Source: Strongyloides papillosus (Eukaryota > Nematoda > Chromadorea > Rhabditida > Strongyloididae). Taken from it: a stretch of 64,000 nt of DNA. The stretch's first letter is position 1. Each line of letters begins with the position of its first letter. The notes under the pieces are model-generated. The model worked only from the letters and a program-made list of their open reading frames with translations, ran no database searches and was not told the origin of the DNA. The position numbers and the translations under genes are program-made. The stretch is taken from assembly GCA_005656395.1 (NCBI GenBank), contig SRSI01000016.1:105793-169792 (forward strand), read 5' to 3'. Shown in pieces: positions 23,210 to 34,200 of this stretch.

Positions 23210-23735
23210 TTAATCATCTACATTACTGCTATAATATTCTTCACTAGGTTCTTCACGTCGTTCACTTGTTTCATCTAGTTCATTTTGAATATGCTGATTT
23301 TGTTCTTCATCTTGATTGGGCGTAAATCTTCTTTTTAATCGTGATATTTTGAAAACAATATTCTCTCCCTCAACTGTAAACAAATCTGAAAAAGCTCCTA
23401 ATCTTATAAATTGTTCAAACGTAAGATCAGTTGCATTTTCGAAGTCGTTTTCGGCTATTTGAAATTCTTTGAAAAAGTCGGCCTTTATACGCGGGATTGA
23501 ATTGTTGCCCAACTTCCTTAATGTATATATTAATTGGGCCATCTTGCGCTCAAGCGCAAGTTGCTACTTGTCTCGTATGTGCGCAACGAATTCAAAATAT
23601 TTTTTTTTAAATCAAATGTTCTAGGATCATTGCTTCCTGTCTAATCGTTCATAATTTTTTAGTTTTATCCAATGCATTAAGGATATAGTCAATATTGACC
23701 TTTTTTCTTGTTAGTCTAGAATTTCTGGTATCCAT
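23210..23735 (-). pseudogene. Accessory protein, DFF/FEEF family, copy 3 (stop and frameshift)
   Basis: Minus strand from ATG 23733-23735 (MDTRNSRLTRKKVNIDYIL). A stop and frame changes disrupt the GSNDPRTF region. The frame is then open from 23542 to the stop at 23210: NNSIPRIKADFF, FEQFIR, LFTVEGENIVF, then an acidic tail rich in Glu and Asp. It is nearer to copy 2 (shared NIDY[VI] and K.VNIDY) than to the intact 14010 protein. It lies in mirror orientation to copy 1, as expected if the inverted repeat carried it. Confidence 0.75.
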
Positions 23736-24009
23736 TTTAGTAAATATTTATTGAAATAATTGTTATATGACATAAGTAAATTTTAGCTTGCTTATATAGT
23801 CTAATTTGTTTTGTTTACAGTTTCGTTCGTTGGTTATTTCTCTAGAACTTTGTTATGAAAAATCCTATGATCTTGATTATTTCTTTGCAATTTTGCAAAA
23901 ATTCACATGATGTCGTTGTTTATATTGCATTTTTCCAGAATAATGATAAATTTTTCAATGACATGTAGATGTTGTATTTTATATTTTTATTTAGTTTGAA
24001 AATATTTCT

Positions 24010-25937
24010 TAATTTAAGATTTAGCAATCTTAAATTTCTTCTATGGGCATTTTCTTCCGCCTAAACATAATTTTGTATAGAACTGCGTTAGTAGCTGAAT
24101 GCAATTGATTATTTTAGGTTTGAGCTAGAATAAGAGCTATTAGATTTCAGTTCTCGTTAGCTTTGCAACATACTAGTGTTTTTCTAATTGTTCTGTTGTA
24201 TCGTTCTACCATTCGAAAATTGATTACATTAAATAAGATTTGTATTTCATTTAATCGTTGATTAATATTAATAATAGTAATTTATAATAATTATTCCGCT
24301 TAAATACAATATATTAATCATTTATTTTATAAGAATGTTATTCATTTATCTATTACTGAGTATTGTAAATTCTTGATCATTTTAAAGTCTGTGTTATTTC
24401 ACATTACTATGATCATGCAAAATAATTTGTTTAATTCAAGTTTTTGTAAAATTTATCACTCTTTTAAGAACTTTTTATTGTATTAACTTTTTTAAAGGTA
24501 TATTCCAATTTCATTTCATATACTAGATTTATATGATTGATCTAAACTTTTAATCAACATTTCTTTATTAATAGCTCGTTGTTACTTATTTGGATGATCT
24601 GTAACGCTTAATTGTTGATAAATTTACAGTTTAAGTAATTAAAATTAATTTATAAGCAGATCAATTCCACATATCTCTTTTTTCAAAGAGACAATAATTT
24701 ACAAGTACACGTTTCTTATCCAATGAAAATTCGCTTCAAGAAGATTTACTAAATATTAAATAGAAAATAGCAGCATATTGAATTTTATTAAATATTTTAA
24801 ATAAATGGAAATACAATTGGTAAAAATATATAATAATTAACGATTTTAAAATTAAATTACTTTTGCATGGCGTTAACACTCAAAATTATTATTTATTTTG
24901 ATAGTATTGAAATAATAGTACCATTTAAAAATACCACGCATTTTTTGTCTTATAAGTAAAAATATATTTAAATTTTTGTCTAATTAAAAAATCAATTTTA
25001 ACTGCCGTCGAAATGTGAAATAAATTTTTCTCATTAAATTAAATTAATGAATTTTGTTTTATGTAAATTTCAAATTTAATAGTATTTGATTTTTTGTTAG
25101 CTAGAATCAATTTTTAAATTTAGGTTAAGTAACTACAGATAATTTCAGATATTTCAATAATTATAAAAATAATAGGTGCACATTTGTGAAATTTAAAAGC
25201 AATTTTTAAGTAATACAAATTATATAAACAGTAAATTCGCTTCGCTCATTGCTATTTGCTTGCAGAAATAATTTTCTAAACAGTACAGAATTTACTAAAC
25301 AGGTCTGCAACCTGTTAAAGATCAACAACTTTTTTATTCTCTAATTAAATTTAATAAAATCTTTAATTAATGGATAATGGTAGAAATTTTAATCTATATA
25401 ATTTTTTTTGTTGTCAACTTCTTTTCATTTATTATCATTTTTTCAACTTTTCATTCTTAATTCTTCAGAAAATAGTAACTCAGGATAATATTTGACATAC
25501 GCATCAAGTGTCAAAAAAAGCAGGATTAAAAAATGAATATTAAAGATTGATAGAACAGAAAAAGAACCTTTTAAAATTACAAAAATTTTAAAAAAGACAA
25601 AAAATGCTGCGATATTTCGCCTTGTTTGATTAACAAACCTTGATATGTTGGTGTTTTTTGCACTATGTAAAAGATTTTCCTGAAGCGAATTTGCATTTGA
25701 TAAGAAACGTATACTTATAGATTATTGTCTCTTTGAAGAAGAGATACTTGGAATTGATCTGCTTATAAATTAATTTTAGTCACTTTAACTGTAAATCTTT
25801 CGATAAATAAGCGTAATAGACTTTATTAATTAGCAACACCGGCCTAATAATAACACAATATCGATTAAATGTTTAAGTCATTTGCATATATACTGGATGT
25901 AAAAGAAATTTAAATATGTCTATGTATACAGTAAATA
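24010..25937 (-). repeat. Long inverted repeat, right arm
   Basis: Inverted partner of 17230-19160. It includes the integrase fragment at 24010-24212 (VERYNRTIRKTL, MFRRKK on minus), an R copy at 24240-24745 (minus), the near-identical core, and an R copy at 25670-25937 (plus). The centre of symmetry is at about 21586. Confidence 0.9.
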
Positions 25938-26031
25938 TAAAAAAAATTTCTTTAATGAGTGGTGAATTTCACAACAACCAGGAGTATACAAAGTATTTGT
26001 ACATTATCACAGTAAAAAGAAATAATAAAAT

Positions 26032-26270
26032 TGTTGTAGATAAATAACATTGCATTAAGAAAATATAATTCAATTAAACAAATTAAAAATCAAATTAACA
26101 TTCATCAGTACAAAAACTTAAAAAACATTTTACAAATAAAGTATCACTAGGAAAAATATAAGGAGAAAATGAATATATAAATGAGGAAACTTTCTCATTT
26201 AGTTAGTTTTATCTTTTGTATTGTTTTAATTAAATTCATTTAGTCAATAAATTTATTTGCACATTTATAC
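26032..26270 (+). mobile_element. 5' LTR of retroelement V
   Basis: 239 bp, starting tgttgtaga and ending catttatac, the same length and order as the minus-strand copy at 10401-10639. A TATA-like gaatatataaatgag is near 26170 and aataaatt near 26247. It is inserted in an R repeat. The next bases, ggaggttctaaag, partly resemble a tRNA-Gln primer site. No matching 3' LTR was found in the window. Confidence 0.75.
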
Positions 26271-26280
26271 GGAGGTTCTA

Positions 26281-27384
26281 AAGTTTGAACAATGAAGAAA
26301 AAAGAAGGACTTTGACGAATTAATTGAACAACTAAAAAAATTCGGTCAACTAACAAGTGAAAATGAAATCGCCATAAGACAGTTATGAGAAGAACAAAAG
26401 AATAAGGAAGCACGCGAATTTTTTGATAAGATTGCGAATACTACATCGGAACTAAATACGACACAGTCTACTGTGGATGGAGAGATTCAAAAGAAAAAGG
26501 ACGTTGTGAGTCAAGTGAAAGAGAAATTGGAGGACAGCAATAACGACGTATCAGAGGTATCAATATTGACAAAAATGCCGGCAAACCGGTTTTTTTTGGA
26601 TAGCCCAAAACCATTCGATTCGGACAATTCAGCGAACTTTGCGTTGTGGTTAAAGAAATACAGTTTCGCGATAAATAGAGCATATACGGATACAACTAAA
26701 TCGGACAGAGACTATTGAAAATACCTGTTTTTAGGAGAATTCTTAAAAGGTAGAGCACTGACACTCTACAATGCAGCTGTTCATTATCATGTGGAAGAAG
26801 GTATATATGATAAAACCAAGGATTACATAATGTACCGATTGGACACACCAGTATTCCCATTACGGGCCAATAAACGGAGATCACACTTTTTTAGAATTGA
26901 GCATGAAAATTTTGATGATCACTTCAAAGACTTTATTAAAAACATTGTCGCTGCATGTAGTATACGCATGGCCACTTTACTAACAAACACTGAAGTAGAC
27001 GGAGTGAATGAATCTACAAGGGATTTACAAAGAAGCGAAAAGGCCTTACAAACATTGGTAAAAATTGAATTTCTATATGCCCTACCAACCAGTATAGGGC
27101 AGGAATTAGAAAATAAGGTTCGCATCTTAACCATACTGGAGTTGAAAGACAAAGCGGCTGAGTTAGTTCTAAGAGAAAAGGATAAGAGGGCAGTTCGGGA
27201 AAAATGGCACGACAATGATAGGAAACCGAAATCTACCAGATTTTATAAGAGTTCTAAACCAGCAAAAATAAACACAGTGCAGCCACAGGAATCATTTGAG
27301 CCTACGGGAGAAGGTCCATCAGGAGTAAGCATAGAGGATCAACATTTGGATTTTAGAAAACCTATATTAACGCGTATATTATAA
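26281..27384 (+). pseudogene. Gag of retroelement V (in-frame stops)
   Basis: One reading frame with stops at 26293, 26386 and 26716, otherwise open to 27384. The N-terminal third is a charged coiled-coil-like region. The middle has the capsid-type look of Ty3/gypsy Gag: a W.KKYSFAINRAY stretch, then LYALPTSIGQELENK..ILTILELKDKA. The C-terminus is basic and has no CCHC knuckle that I can see. Gag would form the particle shell. Identification rests on position after an LTR and general capsid pattern. Confidence 0.65.
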
Positions 27385-27399
27385 GCTATTCCAAGGAAA

Positions 27400-27806
27400 C
27401 GGAAAACTAAAACGCTCCCGTATTTTCTAATGAGTATAATCATAGCGGAGGCAGTTTTCATACAAGGATGGACGGATATTTATGATTGTAATCATCAGAA
27501 TGTCTTCAATTGGACTGTGCCTATTCTAAGGGCTTTTCAGTGTTCTCTTAAACAGCAATGGCATCTGGAAGTTTGGCATGTTTACAGGACACAAGAAAAG
27601 ATATGCGTAGCAAATTTATCCCTACTAGCAGTAAGCCAGCAATACGTGTTAATACTGTCGGACCAGTCAGAACTGCTGATTAGTTTACCGGGAAAAACAA
27701 GATTATGCAATGATACGCTAACAGAATTTAGCAAAAGACATGGAATTAAAGTTAGTGATTCTATATGAACGACAGATGTTGTGACGGAAAAAGTCAGAGA
27801 TGATAT
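27400..27806 (+). pseudogene. Env-like ectodomain fragment, N-terminal part (retroelement V)
   Basis: Continues in the frame of gag after one stop. A hydrophobic start (FLMSIIIAEAVF) resembles a signal peptide and is followed by a secreted-type region with YDC, an N-glycosylation site (FNWT) and several cysteines and tryptophans. A stop (TGA, 27766-27768) precedes the insertion point at about 27807. The probable C-terminal half resumes at 35307. Assignment as envelope is inference from signal, cysteines and the later membrane anchor; I did not identify the exact fusion-protein class. Confidence 0.45.
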
Positions 27807-28269
27807 CACACACAAAACCTAATGGTGTCGTGCAGTTTATGCTAAACCATCATTAACGGTTTGATGAAAAACGACATGTTACATTTTAATGTAAACTGCA
27901 TAATGACATTTATATTAAAAATTTTAATTTGTGGTTTAGTTAAAAATTAGGTAAATTTTTTTTTGCATATAATGTACAATACATTCTTTTACAAAATGTC
28001 TTTGATAAAACTACACGATGTCATTTTATATAATTTTGTAATAATTATCAATTTTAATAAAAAAGTCTATTTATAAACATAAATATTACGAATTTTCAAG
28101 TTAAACATTTCATTTGTTTTAGATAGTAATATTATTATAGAAATTTTTTAAACAATACTACTATTAATTCATAAAAAAAATATTTTTATTTATCAATCGG
28201 TGCATTAAAAAATATTTTTTATTTTGGAGATAACTTCGTGACATTCTGTGTTATTAAATCATCACGGGT

Positions 28270-29986
28270 TGAAAAAAAATTAATTTATCCATAAGTTTCA
28301 AGAATCATCTATAAGAATAAGTGATGTTATTTACGCAATTGATTCATGTAAACAAAAGACCGGTAGATTGAATTAAAGAAGAGATAAATGTTTCTATGAA
28401 ATTAAGTAGGTTTCAAAAAACAAGATGGGTCAAAAAAAAGAAAGGCAGGAAAAACAGAAAAGAACATCGTTGTCGGTTAATAACAAAAAATTTTGTGAAT
28501 AAACTTCCTGAATACCCATAACCATATATAAAAAAAACTCACAACTGGATTCATCTATATTAACGATAAAAGCTCTTGGACTAGGTGATTCAGAAGAGTT
28601 AAAACAGAATGGACTAAAAAAAATAGATGAATTCAATACAAATGAAGCTGAAAATAATCTTCAACAACATGATGCACTGGATAATAATAAGAATCCATCT
28701 TAATTCAATAAAAATTAAAATTTTCTATAATGATTAGAATAAACACTATTATAAACATATATTTTAAAGTTTATATACAATTTATCCGTAAATTTACATT
28801 TACAATTTGCTAAAGTATCATGTCTAAATATTTGTTGAAGTTGTTTAAAAAGATTCTCGAGAGTAGTATCAATTTTTATCATCAAATTATCCAATTATGA
28901 AAATGCCTATTTGCAGAATATTTGTCAGAAAATAACTTTCCAAATCTCTTTTGTATAGTAAATGTTAATTCTTTTTAATAACAATATTTTTTATAAATAG
29001 CTTAATCTAAATGTTCTTCCAAAAGCACCGAGAAATTCGGATAATGAAAATTGGGCGACTGGGAAAAGTGGTAGAGGAAGCAAAAAGAAAGGAGATTAAA
29101 CAAAGAAGTTTGCAACAAAGAATTTCTACAGAGGTACGTAAGAAACTATTCTATCATTAGCAAATGCAGCTCATCTTAAACAACTTGAGAAAGAAAATTT
29201 GGTTCCTGAAAATATTGTAAAATGTATATATAAAGAAATATCAACTGATTTTTGATGAAACTTTTAACAATGAAATAATATATTCTAGGTATAATCTTAG
29301 TGTAACAAGAAAAAGTGAGCGAAAGAAAAATATAAAAGTAATAAAACATAATGGATAAACGTTATATGAAACATTTTGTACCTTAAAATAAAGTGTATAA
29401 CATTTCGCAGATATTTTAAATAGTTATTTTTGATCTATTCTTTTAAAGACAAAATAAGAGTAGATTTGAAGGATTATCTTTTTAAGAACACTAGAATTTA
29501 TTTTGCAAAATTTTATTTTATCTATAATCCCTGAAATGCCAGTCAAAAAATTATCATCTTCAAGAACAAGAAATAAAATAATAAATGAGATAGATTGCGA
29601 TAATGATATAAAGGAAGATGTACTGTCTCTATAAACATCAAAAACTTTTTGAGACGTTAATCTCTTCCATGAAGCAGTAAAAACTTTAGAAACAAAAATA
29701 GTTGTGAATTATTTTTCAGAAAATCTCACGAATTACTAATACCAGACTTGATATCTAGTTATAAGTATGGAATTTTTAAGACTTTACAAGAATCAATTTA
29801 TCATGGAACATCTCTTTTACTTGGTCTTTTAAATCTTTATGCTGATAAGTATAAAATAGCAGTATCAAGACCCAGTTAATTTGTAGCAAATGTTATACTT
29901 AACTTAAAGAATTCATGTCAATTTAATGAATATGAAATTTGTTTCCTTACTTCAGCACAAGGAGCAGTAATTGAAATATTTAAATC
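28270..29986 (+). other. Left interior of the DNA transposon-like element
   Basis: Scattered coding-like pieces separated by stops and by possible introns. For example, an ATG frame at about 29042 reads a basic KVVEEAKRKEIKQRSLQQRI and is followed by gtacgt. Another ends at 29986 with ICFLTSAQGAVIEIFK. No known domain. Confidence 0.35.
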
Positions 29987-30145
29987 TGTTAGCTAAAAGC
30001 AAGCTTAGCTTATCTATTGATGATGGCATAATAATAATATAAATAATATAATTTATTAAAAGGCTAGTTAAGAAGAGAGACTACAATATATATAATATTT
30101 TATATATTTAAAATATGAATAACTATATATGCATATTATGCAACA
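29987..30145 (-). repeat. 3' LTR of the Ty3/gypsy element
   Basis: 159 bp; read on minus it starts tgttgcataatatgc and ends tttagctaaca. It contains tatata runs and aataaatta as a likely polyadenylation signal. The pol stop codon (30123-30125) lies within it. Confidence 0.95.
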
Positions 30146-33100
30146 TTTCCCTCCTTGGAAAAAAATTTTCTGTCCTCAGAAATGGTTGAACTTTTTTTGC
30201 TAATTCTTTTTTCTCATGATCAGGTATTTTCTCTTTTCCCACATTTACCAAGGTAGTTTTTATAAATTTCTCTTTATCTTTTATAATAAAAGTCTTTTTT
30301 CCAATTTGTGCTATAATGTCACAATCTTTTTTCTCATCATTCACTTTATAGTTACCTCTTCTCCAAATATATCTCATGGAGTTCAATGTATTTTGATTCC
30401 GTATTGTATTAATGGAACTTAAATTACTGGTATTAAAATGTAACTCTCTTGGTGATTTCTCATGATGGTAAATCGTGTCTCTACTTTTACTTATTGCTAA
30501 TTGTAAAGCAATGCCTTTTGACTTATTCAATTTATAAAATATTTTTAGATGGTTTTTTATGCTCTTTATTGCTCGTTCCGCTTTACCGTTACTCCATTTT
30601 TCGTAACTATTACTGAATTTTATATTAACTCCTTTAGACTCAAGATATTTTCTTATTTCATTTGATTTAAACCCAGTCTGATTATCACATTTTATATTTT
30701 TATATACAGCATAATTTTGAAATATTGATTCTAAGAATTGTATGATTACTTTAGAACTAAAATTTTTTACCCATGTGGCATATGCAAAATTTGAAAATCC
30801 ATCACGTAATAGTAAAAAATATTGCTTATAACATTCACTATATCCATAATCCATACTTCCTAATTCAAATGGTTTATCAACTTTTTCTTTTTCTATTACT
30901 TTTCTATTAGTTATTATTTCTTTATTATGGAAGCACGTTTTACAATCTCGTACTATATTTAAAGCTAATACCGTTCTATTTTTTGCATAATATACTCTAT
31001 TGAATTGACTACACATACTTTCAGCATTTATGTGATTAGTTTCATGAATCATTTTTAGAATATAAGTGGCATACTCTTTGTTTAAAACAATTTTTTTGTT
31101 ATATGTTATTAACCCATTTTTTCCTATCTCAAATTGTTTTTTACCAAACTCATCTGTTAATTTTGGAGTTGTTGATTTATTCAAAACATTTTTCCTTAAT
31201 TCTAAAAAAATTTCATCAGTGTTTTGAATTCTATACCATTCACATTCATTTGGTATTTTATTTGTTAACTCAGAGATGGAACAGACTGATAATATAGGGG
31301 TTGGAAACTCTTCATCATCTGGAATATCACAGTGTTCAATCACTCGCGACATTGCATCTGCAATGACATTTTTTGAACCAGGTAAATATACAATATTAGA
31401 AATATTAAATTCACCCAATAACATTGACCACTTAAGTAATCGTAAGCTTAAATTACCAGATATTAACAAACTACATAACTGCTTATTATCACTTATTATT
31501 TGAATTGGTAATCCCCATAATTGATAGCGCATTGCCTGGAGCGTTGATACTGCTGCTAAACATTCTAATTCCATTGCTGGATATCGTTGCTCAGCTTTCG
31601 ACAATGCTCGACTATAAAATGATATAATATTATAATGTTTCTTTCCATCTATTACTTCTTCTTGAGTTATAACACTACCTATTCCATTGAGACTTGCGTC
31701 TGTAAAAATTCGTATAGGTTTTTCATTTGTTAATGCACCATCATAATCTAAATGTTTCAATATTGGAGCCTTTTCTATCATTGATTTCAACTGTTCATAT
31801 GCATTTTTGGTTTCATTTGTCCATTCTATTTTCTTATTTGGTACTAATAGGTTATACAAAGGTTGAGCAGTCTGTGCAAAATTATGTATAAAGTTTCTAA
31901 AATACGAACATAGACCTAGAAATGACTGTATATCTTTCTTAGATTTTGGTTCTTTAAATTTAAGCACCTTTTGAACATGTTTTTGAGCAATTCCTATACC
32001 AATAGGCTTTAAATAAATACCAAGATATTCTACTTTATTTCTTAATAATTGCATCTTTTGTACATTAACATTTAATTGGAGTTTTTCTAGTCTTTGACAT
32101 ACTTCATGAACTATTTTTATATTTTCATCTTCTGATATTGTTGAAATTAACAAATCATCTATAAAAATATGTATTTTTCCTTTGTATTTATTTAAGAGAT
32201 CTTCCATGTTATTTTGTAATATTGTTTGGAAAGCATATGGACCAATCGTTATACCTTGTGGAAGTGCTTGAAATGTATATTGTTTTGATAAAAATGTAAA
32301 TGCAAGCATATCTTGTAATTTTTCATCAACACGTAAATTATAATAACCATGTTTCAGATCGATTACACTAAAACATTTTTTATCAAACATTTCTGCAAGT
32401 ATTTGTTTGGGTTGAGGTAATATGGATACTGGTTTTCGAATTTGTTTATTCAAAGATTTATAATCTACACATAACCTGTAAGATATAGATCCATCTTTAC
32501 CTTCTTTTTTAATTGGTACTAAACAACTATTCCATTCTGACATACATGGCTTTATTATCTTCTTATCTAATAATATTTTTATTTCTTTTGATATAGCTTC
32601 TATTTGAGTTTTTGGTATTGGTCGTATTTTGCTTGCTGTAGGTTTATTCTCTATCATTGACCACTGAATTGGTGGAATTACTTGAGATGGGATAACAGCT
32701 TTATCTTCAAAATTGATTTTGTACTTTTTTAGTAAAATATTTTTTAATTTCTTTTCTTTTTCATTAACTAAAGGATATTCTAAAGATTTTATTAATAAAA
32801 ATTTTAAGAATGGAACATTTTTAATTGTGTTTTTACAAATTATAAGTTCATAATCTAACTCAGGAAGAACTAAAAATTTTACCTTGTTTCCATACATTGA
32901 TATATCAACTTGACCTAATATTTTTAGTGGATTTTTTTCTATTCCCTGAACGGTACTTTTATAAGATATTGTTGTAATATTTTCACCTATTGATTTCAAT
33001 GTATGAATAACATTTTTACTTATCAAATTTACATCTGATCCAGTATCAAGTAAGGCTGTTACATTCAACTTTTTCTCACCAATTACAATATTTTCCGTTT

Positions 33101-34079
33101 TCTTTAGCTGTTTATCATTTATTATCAATATTTCTTCAATAAAATCTTCTTCATCATTTTCATCTTCTTCATCAACTACATGAATTTTCTTGTTTTCTTT
33201 TTTATGAAAAAATGGTTTACTATTTGATTTTTGTACATTTTCTCTTTTATTAAAAGTATCTTGATTTCTAAATGAAGATTTCTGTGTAGCAAATGTTTTT
33301 GATATAGAATAACTATTCTTTAATTGTGATATTGCCTCCTTTTTTAATTCTGTTACATTATCTGGATGGCTATTTAACACACGAAATAGTTTCATTTTTG
33401 TTTTTGATAACAGTTCTACATGAATGTCAAAAATATCAACATCTGTCAATTTATTCGTCAATGTTTCATTGCTTATTTGAATTTGAGCACCTACTCTGTT
33501 CAGAAAATTTATGATTGTTTCACGTGAGTATGGTCTTATTTTTAATAATTCTTTTTTAGCTTCATAACGATTATTTTGTAACGGATACAAATTATCCTTT
33601 AACTGATTACAGAATTTTATGAAATCACTCTTATCAGGAATCATTAATGCCGCATCTTTAGTAGGACCATGTACTTGAGATATAATTATGTTAATTTTTT
33701 CATAATCATCAACATTCAAAGATTCTATTTCTTCTAGATAAGCATTCAATTCAGTTGGTGTGTGCTTCCTAGGCAATCTAAATGTTGGTCTTACTTTATT
33801 TGTCATTAACGTGTTAATTGATGACATTGTTGTTTCAAGTAAACTTTGCATATTTTCCTCATTTGATTTTCGCTTATTTTTCAATTCTGCATATTTTAAT
33901 GCAATTTTTATTAACATTACTCTTGTAATATTTAAATTTTCTTGTCTAACTACCTTCTCTATAGTGCTTGGTAGTGATGACAGACTGATTTGTCCTTGAT
34001 TGTCCAACTCTAATTCTGGCACCGGTTGAGCCCCCATGTTAGCTAAAAGCAAGCTTAGCTTATCTATTGATGATGGCAT
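30123..34079 (-). CDS. Gag-Pol polyprotein of Ty3/gypsy element (1318 aa)
   Basis: Complete single ORF. Order: Gag-like region (residues 1-300, no zinc knuckle seen) ending in an acidic stretch; aspartic protease with LLDTGSDVNLIS (about 348-359); reverse transcriptase with YRLCVDYKSLN, LPQGI and the active-site block IFIDDLL (about 510-690); RNase H with FTDASLNGIG, ELECLAA and SDNKQL (about 800-900); integrase with a zinc motif H...H/C..C (HETNH ... CKTC), then D in SMDYGY, D in KCDNQT and E in GKAERAIK (about 1010-1200). All catalytic residues are present. The ATG lies inside the 5' LTR, so the frame runs through LTR end and primer site; a second ATG at 34038 lies on the LTR/primer-site boundary. 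One fused frame, no shift signal needed. Confidence 0.95.
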   Translation of the reverse strand: MPSSIDKLSLLLANMGAQPVPELELDNQGQISLSSLPSTIEKVVRQENLNITRVMLIKIALKYAELKNKRKSNEENMQSLLETTMSSINTLMTNKVRPTFRLPRKHTPTELNAYLEEIESLNVDDYEKINIIISQVHGPTKDAALMIPDKSDFIKFCNQLKDNLYPLQNNRYEAKKELLKIRPYSRETIINFLNRVGAQIQISNETLTNKLTDVDIFDIHVELLSKTKMKLFRVLNSHPDNVTELKKEAISQLKNSYSISKTFATQKSSFRNQDTFNKRENVQKSNSKPFFHKKENKKIHVVDEEDENDEEDFIEEILIINDKQLKKTENIVIGEKKLNVTALLDTGSDVNLISKNVIHTLKSIGENITTISYKSTVQGIEKNPLKILGQVDISMYGNKVKFLVLPELDYELIICKNTIKNVPFLKFLLIKSLEYPLVNEKEKKLKNILLKKYKINFEDKAVIPSQVIPPIQWSMIENKPTASKIRPIPKTQIEAISKEIKILLDKKIIKPCMSEWNSCLVPIKKEGKDGSISYRLCVDYKSLNKQIRKPVSILPQPKQILAEMFDKKCFSVIDLKHGYYNLRVDEKLQDMLAFTFLSKQYTFQALPQGITIGPYAFQTILQNNMEDLLNKYKGKIHIFIDDLLISTISEDENIKIVHEVCQRLEKLQLNVNVQKMQLLRNKVEYLGIYLKPIGIGIAQKHVQKVLKFKEPKSKKDIQSFLGLCSYFRNFIHNFAQTAQPLYNLLVPNKKIEWTNETKNAYEQLKSMIEKAPILKHLDYDGALTNEKPIRIFTDASLNGIGSVITQEEVIDGKKHYNIISFYSRALSKAEQRYPAMELECLAAVSTLQAMRYQLWGLPIQIISDNKQLCSLLISGNLSLRLLKWSMLLGEFNISNIVYLPGSKNVIADAMSRVIEHCDIPDDEEFPTPILSVCSISELTNKIPNECEWYRIQNTDEIFLELRKNVLNKSTTPKLTDEFGKKQFEIGKNGLITYNKKIVLNKEYATYILKMIHETNHINAESMCSQFNRVYYAKNRTVLALNIVRDCKTCFHNKEIITNRKVIEKEKVDKPFELGSMDYGYSECYKQYFLLLRDGFSNFAYATWVKNFSSKVIIQFLESIFQNYAVYKNIKCDNQTGFKSNEIRKYLESKGVNIKFSNSYEKWSNGKAERAIKSIKNHLKIFYKLNKSKGIALQLAISKSRDTIYHHEKSPRELHFNTSNLSSINTIRNQNTLNSMRYIWRRGNYKVNDEKKDCDIIAQIGKKTFIIKDKEKFIKTTLVNVGKEKIPDHEKKELAKKVQPFLRTENFFPRREMLHNMHI
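34023..34036 (-). promoter_or_regulatory. Primer-binding site of the Ty3/gypsy element
   Basis: Minus strand tgggggctcaaccg immediately after the LTR end aaca. The leading TGG is the usual complement of tRNA CCA. I cannot assign the tRNA with confidence. The site is inside the coding frame. Confidence 0.7.
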
Positions 34080-34195
34080 AATAATAATATAAATAATATA
34101 ATTTATTAAAAGGCTAGTTAAGAAGAGAGACTACAATATATATAATATTTTATATATTTAAAATATGAATAACTATATATGCATATTATGCAACA
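34037..34195 (-). repeat. 5' LTR of the Ty3/gypsy element
   Basis: Identical to 29987-30145. The last 43 bases of the LTR are coding (first codons of Gag, MPSSIDKLSLLL). TATA-like tatatata runs lie upstream of aataaatta in U3/R. Confidence 0.95.
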
Positions 34196-34200
34196 AAATC

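Larger units (their letters stand above)
29987..34195 (-). mobile_element. Ty3/gypsy LTR retrotransposon, full length and young
   Basis: 4,209 bp, minus orientation. Two 159-bp LTRs (29987-30145 and 34037-34195) are identical by eye. They start TGTT and end AACA. A perfect 5-bp target duplication AAATC flanks it (29982-29986 and 34196-34200). A single ORF of 1318 codons spans the interior. A purine tract (aaggaggga read on minus) abuts the 3' LTR and tggggctcaac-like primer sequence (tgggggctcaacc) abuts the 5' LTR. All parts needed for autonomous movement are present. Confidence 0.96.

Noticed and set aside
17230..25937. Polinton/Maverick or other giant DNA transposon with 1.9-kb terminal inverted repeats
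   Set aside because: No polymerase B, packaging ATPase, protease or capsid gene in the spacer, and the arms contain LTR-element integrase remnants and R repeats, so an inverted duplication is the better reading.
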